38,287 nt of DNA, taken from assembly GCA_001770815.1 (NCBI GenBank), contig MESD01000133.1, positions 1 through 38,287 of the forward strand, written 5' to 3'. The stretch comes from Burkholderiales bacterium RIFCSPHIGHO2_12_FULL_69_20. GTDB lineage: Bacteria; Pseudomonadota; Gammaproteobacteria; Burkholderiales; Burkholderiaceae_C. Position 1 is the stretch's first letter, and each line of letters opens with the position of its first letter. Below, piece by piece: positions 27,339 through 36,300 of the stretch. The notes beneath the pieces are model-generated. The model worked only from the letters and a program-made list of their open reading frames with translations, was not told the DNA's origin and searched no databases. A program made the translations under genes and the position numbers.

Positions 27339-30300
27339 ATGTCGATCTCTAAGAGGCTGTTTCTCGCCATCCTGGCGATGGATGCCTACAACCGGGGCGA
27401 GGGCACCGGCATCAGCCTGGAAGGCAACCGGCTGGGCAACGCCACCCTCATCACCGATGGCCTGGAAGGGGTGCGCACCGATCTGTGGGCCGAGACCGGC
27501 TTCTCGGCCGCCGCCTACCGCATGGACGGCGGCGGTGTCGACGACATCGCCTCGGGCCAGTTGCTGATCTCCTACCGCGGCACCGACGACCTGCCCGACA
27601 TCCTGGGTGGCTGGACCATCGGCGCGGGTTATGCCGCGGCCAGCCAGGCCGACCTGACGATCAACTTCTACGAGGCCGTGGCCGGCCACTCGATCTACGA
27701 CGCCGATGGCCTCAAGCCCATCGTCACAGGCCACTCGCTGGGCGGCGGCCTGGCTGGGTTTGCGTCGCTGCTGTCGGGATCGGAGGGCGTGGGCTACGAC
27801 CACATGCCCTTCGGCGCCGCGGCCTGGATGCGCTTCGGCGCGCATGTCTACAGCACCTTGCTGGAGATGATGATCAAGGGCCAGGCCTCGCTGGACGACG
27901 CCGGCAAGGTCACGCTCGAGATCGTGATGACGCTGCTGCGGCCGCAGCTGCAAGGCCTGGTGGAGGGCGGGCTCATCAGCGTGGTGGACGGGCTGATCAC
28001 CACCGACACCGCGCTCGATGCCCTGAAGGATGGGCTGATCGACATGCTCAAGCCCGAGATCACCGACCTGTCGCAGGACATCGTCGATGCGCTGGGGCCG
28101 GTGCTCGACGCCATCACGCCCGACATCCTGGAAAGCTGGAACCTGCACATCCCGGATTTCGACGATTTCAAGGGTGTGGCCACCCAGGCCGAAGCGCTGG
28201 AGTACCTGCGCGACGGCACCATCCCCGAGGTGATCGGCAGCACCATCCAGTGGCTGGCCAACGTGCTGGCGCCCTACACCAGCATCGCCGCGCCGCTGGT
28301 GGTGGCCGTGGGCAACGTGGCCAGCGCCGCGGCCAACATCATCTCGGCCGGCATCACCTGGGCCGAGACGCAGATCGACCAGACCACGCTGTCGACGCAT
28401 GGCTGGACCAACGCCAACATCGTCTCGCGCCACAGCATCGCGCTGCTGACGCTGCTGCAGTTCAGCGAGGATCTCAAGGAAAGCAGCGGCCGCGACGACT
28501 GGACACATCCGATCGTCGCCGAGAACTTTCTCTGGGGCCTGTACGACGACGACCTGGCCAAGGCGGCCGGTGCCGAGTTGTCCAAGCGCGGCGCCGGCGG
28601 TTCACAGGACAAAGGCGCGTGGGCGGTGCTGATGACCGCGGCGCTGGGCTATTCGGCGCTGGACTCGGGCGAGATGCCCTTCGGCAACAGCGGCGTGCGG
28701 GTGTTGTTCGACGACTTGAACGACCTGGGCGCGATCTACGCTGATCCGGCGCACGACCCCTTCCTCGACAAGGCGGAGTTCGATTTCAAACTGCGCTTCG
28801 GGCTCGATCCGGTCCAGTTCACCGTGCCGATGGGCGGGGTGCTGGCGCGCATCGTCACCCAGTACGCGGGTGCGCTGGCGCTGTACGCGGTCGACCTCGA
28901 CAGTTCACCCAGCGATGTCGATCTGTCCAAGGGCATCCTCCATCTGGCCGATGACAGCCGCACCTTCGGCATCGACCTGTCCACCGTCTTCTGGCGCGAC
29001 GTGCTGCAGACCGGCGCCGGCTACTACGCCGACAAGATGGAGCCGCTGGACGCCGGCGTGCTGCTGGCCAACTACCTCGAACAGAGCGAGGAGCTCGACG
29101 CCGACATCCTGAGCCTGAAGCTGCCCGGCGGATCGCTGTGGCTGGGCGGCCAGGTCAACGACGATGCGCTCAATGAGCTGGTCGGCTGGGGCTGGAATGC
29201 CAGCGACTGGCATGCGGTGCTGGACCGCATCCATGTGCGCGCGGTCGACGGCATCACCGAGCTGCAGCTGTCCGAGCGCGCCTACGCGGTGGTGCCGGGC
29301 ACCGGCAACGACGCGCATGTGGACGTGTACGTGGGCACCGATGCGGCCGAGCAGATCACCGGCACCCAGGGCAACGACTTCATCCTCACCGGCGACGGCA
29401 ACGACGTGGTGCACACCGGCGCCGGCAGCGACTTCGTGATGGCGGGCGCGGGCAGCGACCACCTCGTCGACGACCTGGCGGCCAAGGACCGCAACGGCGC
29501 TGCACAGAACGACGACGACCTCTACATCGGCGATACCGTCGACAAGACCGTTTGGGCCAACGCCGCCGACTGGCTGAATACGCTGGGCAATCTCGTCGGC
29601 ATCTTCGGCGTCTGGGGCGACCACGACCTGCTCGAGTACAGCGTGGCCGATCCCGACGACCCCGAAAGCCTGGCGGCGCAGGGCGTCAAGGTCACCGGGC
29701 TGGGCGTGGTGGCGCTGGGTGATCTGCAGGCGGTGAGCATCACCGTGCTCGACCAGAACACCGGGCTGTCGGGCACCGACCGGCTGGTGGAGATCGAGCG
29801 CGTGCTGCTCAGCGAGCGGGCCGACCGCATCGACGTCACCGCGGACATGCTGACCGCGCCGATCTGGATCGACATGGGGCTCGGGCCCAAGGGTGGATCG
29901 GTCGGCAAGGCCGACTACGACACCGTGTCATATGCCGGCGCCGGCAAGCCCATCGTCACCGTCAACGGCACCACCCAGACCGGAGACGGCAACAACGGGA
30001 CGCTCACCAGCGTGAGCTACCTGCAGCTGATCAGCGAGCTGGTCGGGGCCGCCATCGGCTTGCCGGTGCCGGCCACGCCGGTGTTCTCGGCCTTCACCGC
30101 CAACGACGGGCTGCGGGTCACAGGCGCCGAGCACGTGGTGCTGACGCCCAACGACGACGTGCTGTGGTACGGGCCGATCAACCAATTCGTCGGTGCCATC
30201 ACCGGCTGGCCCGCAGGTGACGCCTATCCGCACTTCGGCCAGATCGAGGGCGGCGCCGGCAACGACGTGTTGATCGTGCGCGACGCAAGCTATGTGTTCA

Positions 30301-33300
30301 GCGGCGAGGCGTTGGACCCCACCAACCCCGACAGCCCCACCGCGGCCAGCGACCTGCGGCTGGAAGTGGACGGCGGCGAGGGCGAAGACCGGGTGATGAT
30401 CGTCGGCGGCGATGGCGGCATCGCCATCGGCGGCCCCGGGCGCGACTTCGTCTTCAACTGGGGCTACAAGGGCCAGCTCTACGGCGACACGGTCGACGGC
30501 AAGGGCGGTGGGCAGGACGTGTTCTGGTGGTCGCCCGGCTCCTTCATCATGGATGCCGAGCAGCATGACCGGCTGCAGATGTTCGGCATTCCGCTCACCG
30601 GCGGCTGGGGCGTGCAGGACGGCGAGACCGACTTCGTCGTCGACTGGCTGCTGCCCTTCGTGCGCTACGGCTACAGCTCGGCCAACCAGCTGATCGTCAG
30701 CTGGGGCGACCCCCACGGCCTGGCCGGCGACGATTTGTTGGACACCGCGATGGTGGTCAACAACTTCAAGTTCGGCACGGCCAAGAACGAGTTCATGGTC
30801 AGCGACCTGGGCACGCTGGGCATGACCTTCCGGATCTACGGCCAGGGCGACGAGATCTCGCTGTGGCACTCGATCTGGGGCTTCTTGATGTCGCAACTGC
30901 AGGCGCTGCAGATCTTCGCCAAGAGCCTGCACTGGGACGCCAGCGACGACCCGCTGGTGCTCGACCTCGACGGCGACGGCATCGAGACCTCGCAGAGTGA
31001 CTTCGGCGTTCAGTTCGACCTGGACGGCGACTGGTTTGCCCAGCGCACCGGCTGGGTGGGCGCCGACGACGGGCTGCTGGCACGCGATATCGACGGCAAC
31101 GGCCGCATCGACGACATCCATGAGCTGTTCGGCGCGCCCGGCGTGTCGGGCTTTGCGATGCTGGCCACGCTGGACGACAACGCCGACGGCGTGGTCGACG
31201 CCGCCGACGCCGGCTTCAACACGCTGCGCCTCTGGCGCGATCTGGACCAGGATGGCTGGACCGATGCGGGTGAGCTGAAGACCCTGGTCGAGACCGGCAT
31301 CACCAGCCTGAGCACCGGCAACGCGGTGGTCAACCTGACGGTGGCCAACGGCAATACCTTCGTTGCCGAAGGCAGTTTCACCCGGGCCGACGGCAGCAGC
31401 GGCGAGATGTCGGAGCTGGTGTTCGACAGCAACCCGGTCGAGACGCTGTACCGCGGTGACAACGGCGTGGCGGGCTGGTCTTCGAGCATCGACTCCAAGG
31501 GCTACGGCAAACTCACCCAACTGGCCACTGCAGCGTCCAACGACTTGGCGCTCAACGCCGTGCTGCACGGCGTGGCGGCATCGATGACGGTGGGCGACAT
31601 CACGCTGCTGCGGGCGCAGGCGCAGCCGGTGTTCGAGGCCTGGGCCGACGCGCTGCCACAAAGCCGCGAGCTGGCGCCGGTGCTGCTGGGCGCGGATGGC
31701 CAGTTGCTCGATCAGGGCGTTTACCAGGAAGACGCCACGGGCGGTTGGTGGACGCTGGCCAGCGGCGCGCCGGTGCTGGGCGCCGATGGTGCGCCGGTGG
31801 CGCGGCCCACGCTGGAGGCGGTGCTGGCCCAGGCTGCCGCCGGCGGCACGCACTGGCAGCTTGAGCAGCTGTGGTCGCCCGCCGAGCGCACCGAGGTGCC
31901 CGTGCACCGCACGGCCAGCCCCTACCTGGTGCAGGTGGTCGACGGCCGCGCCGTGGTGCGGGACCACGGCGTGCTGCACAGCGATGCCCAAGGCAGTTGG
32001 TGGACGCTGGCCAGCGGCCAGCCGGTGACCGATGCCGGCGGTGCCACCCTCGACCGGCCGCAGCTGGCGGATCTGCTGGCGTCCAGCCACGGCGACGGCA
32101 GCGAATGGCGCACCGAGTTGTTCGGTGCCGCGCCCGAGCCCTTCCCGTTCGACAAGTTTGCGGTGCGCTACAAGGGTGGTTTGATCACCGACTACGCGGT
32201 GCAGGTCAGCGACGCCCAGGGCAGCTTCTTCGTCTGGGCCAACAACCTGAAGCTGGCGCTGGACTACCAGATCCAGCACGGCCAGGCCGGCGGTTTTGCG
32301 CTGCGCCAGTACGCGCTGGACCTCGACAACCTGAAGGACGCAGACAACAGCGTCGACTCCTACATCCGCGCCGAGATCGTCACGGCCAGCCAGGCGCGCT
32401 TTGCCGCGGCGGCCTATGGCATCGTGATCGAACCGGGCATCGTGGTGGCCAGCGTGGATTCAGCGGGCGTGCTGCATTACGACGCGCCGATCGCCGAGAC
32501 GGTCGACTTCTTCGACCACCTGATGGCGCATTACAGCTTCTTCAGCCGCGCCGCGGCGGTGCACCTGGCGGCGCAGGGCGGGCTGGCCGAGGTGTTCCGC
32601 GGCATCGCCTATGACGCCCAGGCCGATGCCTGGATCGCCACCTCGGGCCGCGAGCTGGCGCCGATGTTCGAGGCCATCTTCGAGCGCGCGCCGGCCGGCC
32701 GCGATGCGGCCGCGGCCTACCTCACCCAATGGGGCGAGGTGATGGACGTGATCTACCCCGATCTGCACCGCCACGACGCCGGCCCCAAGTCGGAAGCCTT
32801 CGTGCTGCAGATGGTGGTGGCCGCCTACGACAACGTGCCCATCGACGCCGAGCTGCTGAAGGCGGCCGAGGTCTTTGGCGTCGACGAAGAGAAGATCATC
32901 CTGCACGACGCCGCGGCCACGCTGGTCGACGGCACCAGCGGCAGCAACTTCTTCGTGCTGGGGTCGGGCGATCAGCTCTACCGCGGCGGGCTGGGCCGCG
33001 ACCTGTACGTGGTGGGCAAGGACTTCGGCCACGACGTGATCGAGGACACCGAGCCGCCGTTGATGCCGCGCAGCAACGACACGCTGCGCTTCGCGCACGT
33101 CAAGTCGACCGAGGTCTATGCGTACAAGGACGGCATCGACCTGGTGATCCAGGTGCTGGGCACCGACGACGTGCTGACGGTGCGCAACCAGTTCGACGGC
33201 AAGTGGCCGGGGCTGTTCGGCGGCGACCTGTCGCCCGACACTGAAATGGTGGAGATCACCTTCGCCGACGGTGTCTCGTGGCGCGACCTCGACATCGCCT

Positions 33301-36300
33301 GGGCCACCAGCCACCCGATGGACAGCGACGACCTGGTGGCCGGCACGCCGGCCATCGACGTGCTGGACGGCGGGCGTGGCAACGACATCCTGCGTGGCGG
33401 GCGCGACTCCGACCTGTACATCTTCGACCTCGGCTACGGCCAGGACCGCATCGAGGACAACAACGACCACATCCTGTTCGAGCATGTCGACGTGCTGCAG
33501 TTCGGCCCCGCGCTGCGCGCCAACAACCTGCGCTTCACCCGGCTGGGCGATGCCGACGACCTGATCATCTCGCTGGTCGACGATGTGGGCACGCCCACCG
33601 GCGACCGGGTGACGCTGACCAACCAGTTTCACTCGGTCAACACCTGGGTCTTCGGCGTGGTCTGGCTCGATCGCATCGAACGGCTGGTGTTTGCCGACGG
33701 CAGTTTCCTGAGCGAAGCCGACGTGATGCGCCTGGCCGTCGAGCAGGCCAGGACCGAGCAGGAGGACGCCATCTTCGGCTTCCATGCCGAAGACCGCCTC
33801 GACGGCGGCCTGGCCAACGACTACCTGTCGGGCGACGACCTGGACGACACCTACGTCTTCGACCGCGGTTACGGCCACGACGTGGTCGAGGACAACCTGA
33901 AGGACTTTCTCTCGCCCTCGTACGACACGCTGCAGTTGCTGGGCAATATCAAGCCCGACGAGGTGGCACTGCTGCGCGATCCCGGCTCGCTCACCATCAC
34001 GCTGGCGCTGGGCGGCAGCGAGGATCGGGTGACGCTGCTGAATCAGTTCAAGCTCACCTCGACCGTGCTGTTCGGCGACTATTACTTCGACAACGTCGAC
34101 GAAGTGCGCTTCATCGACGGCACGGTGTGGGACATGGACGCGATGGCCCGCATGCTGCTGGCCCAGGCGCGCACCGACGGCGACGACGTGATCGTCGGCT
34201 TCGACCGCAACGACGTGATCGACGGCGGTGCCGGCGACGACCGGCTCGAAGGCGGCATCTACAGCGACACCTACGTGATGCGGCGCGGCTACGGCCACGA
34301 CACGGTGTTCGATGCCTCGCGCGATCCACTGCTGGCCCCGGGCCGCGATGCGCTCGATTTCACCGACGTGGCCTTCGACGACCTGGTGATCTCGCGCTTC
34401 AAGGAAGACCTCACCTTCACCATCAAGGACACCGGCGAAAGCATCACGCTGGCGCACCAGTACAACCGCTTCGGTGGCCAGGAGAACGCCGTCGAGGTGT
34501 TGCGCTTCGGTGACCAGGTGGTGCCCCACACCGACCTGAACCCCGAAGACGTGGACCTGATCGGCACCGCGGGCGCCGACACGCTGTGGGGCACGCACTT
34601 CGCCGAGACCATCGACGGGCTGGCGGGCGACGATCTGCTGATCGGATCGAGCGACGGCGACAGCTACCGCTTCGACGTGGGCTACGGCAACGACACCGTC
34701 CTCGATATCCAGGAAACCCGCAGCTGGTTCAATCACGACCATGTGCGTTTCGGCGCCGACATCACGGTCGACAACCTGCGCTTCTCGAAGGACGGCAACG
34801 ACCTGCTGGTCAGCATCGCTGATCGCGTTGACACGCTGCGTATCCGCGACCAGTTCTCGTCGCCCCTGTCCGGGGTGGAGCAGTTCCACTTCCACGACGG
34901 CACCACTTGGTCGATCTCCGACGTGGAAGAGCTGCTGCTGATCGCCGGCGGCGGCCGGGGCGACGACGTGATCACCGGCCTGATCGACCGCGAGAACATC
35001 CTCGACGGCCGGCAAGGCGACGACCAGCTGTTCGGCGGCCGCGCGGCCGACACCTATGTCTTCGGCCTGGGCTACGGGCTCGACACCGTGACCGAGGTGC
35101 TCAACAGCCAGGCGTTTGCCGGCGCCATCGACCGGGTGGTGTTCGGCAGCCTGGTCGACGCCGCCGCGCTGGGTGTGCGCCGCGACGGCGGCGATCTGGT
35201 GTTCACGCTGGTTGAATCGGGCGACCAGCTGCGCATCGTCAATGGGCTGGACCAGCGGCTGGTCGAGGCCTTCGATTTCGTCGACGGCACGCTGTGGACG
35301 TTGGCCGAGGTGCGCCTGGCGATGCTGCGTGGCACCGACGGCGACGACCTGCTGGTGGGCTTCGACGACAGTGCCGACGGGCTGGACGGTGGCTTCGGCT
35401 CCGACGAGCTGCAGGGCGGGGCGCTGGACGACACCTACCACTTCGGTATCGGTTACGGCGCCGACGGCCTGTTCGATACCGGCGGCGCGGCCGATGTGCT
35501 GCAGTTCGGCGCGCTGATCACCGCCGACCAGCTGCGCTTCATCGCCGATGGTGACCAGCTGGTGATCCGGCTGGCCGGTTTTGACGACTCGCTGGTGCTG
35601 CGCGAGGTGCTGGGCGCCACCGATGCGGCGCACCGCATCGAGCTGCTGCGCTTTGCCGATGGGCTGGAACTGGGCTTCGACGCGGTGCGCCAGGCGCTGA
35701 TCGACCAGCAGGCCACGCCGGGCGACGACGTGGTCACCGGCTGGGCCGACCGCGACGACCAGATCGGCGGCGGCGCCGGTGCCGACGAGCTGATCGGCCT
35801 GGCCGGCAACGACCTGTACCGCATAGCCAGCGGCGGCGGGCTGGACCTGGTCGACGACCGCGGCGCCTCGGCCGACGACCGCATCGTCTTCACCGAATTC
35901 TCGGCCGCCGAGGCACAGGTGCGGCGCGCACACCCGCTGCGCGCCGACGTGGTGATCGCCTTTGCCGCCACCGGCGATGAGGTGACGATCAAGGGCGGGC
36001 TGGAGGCCGGCAACGTCTCGGCCATCGAGGCCATCGAATTTGCCGACGGCACGCTGTGGACCACCGCCGACCTGCGCCGCCAGGTGCTGGCCGACAGCAC
36101 CGGCGATGGCAACGACATCGTCACCGGCTTTGCCGGCGCCGACCGCATCGAGGCAGGCCGGGGCGACGACGCGCTCTACGGCCTGGCCGGCAGCGACACC
36201 TATGTCTTTGTCCGCGGTGACGGCCACGACCTGCTGCGCGACGAAGGCGCCACCGCCGATGTCGACGTGCTCGAGCTGCAGGGCTTTGCACCCGAGGACC

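Noticed and set aside
26839-27339. Possible integration site at tRNA-Lys with the giant gene as cargo
   Set aside because: No integrase, no direct repeat of the tRNA 3' end downstream within the window, and the giant gene has the same GC-rich codon use as its neighbours.
29928-32279. A 783-codon open frame antisense to the giant gene
   Set aside because: Same shadow effect; composition is low-complexity and the sense frame has clear domains.
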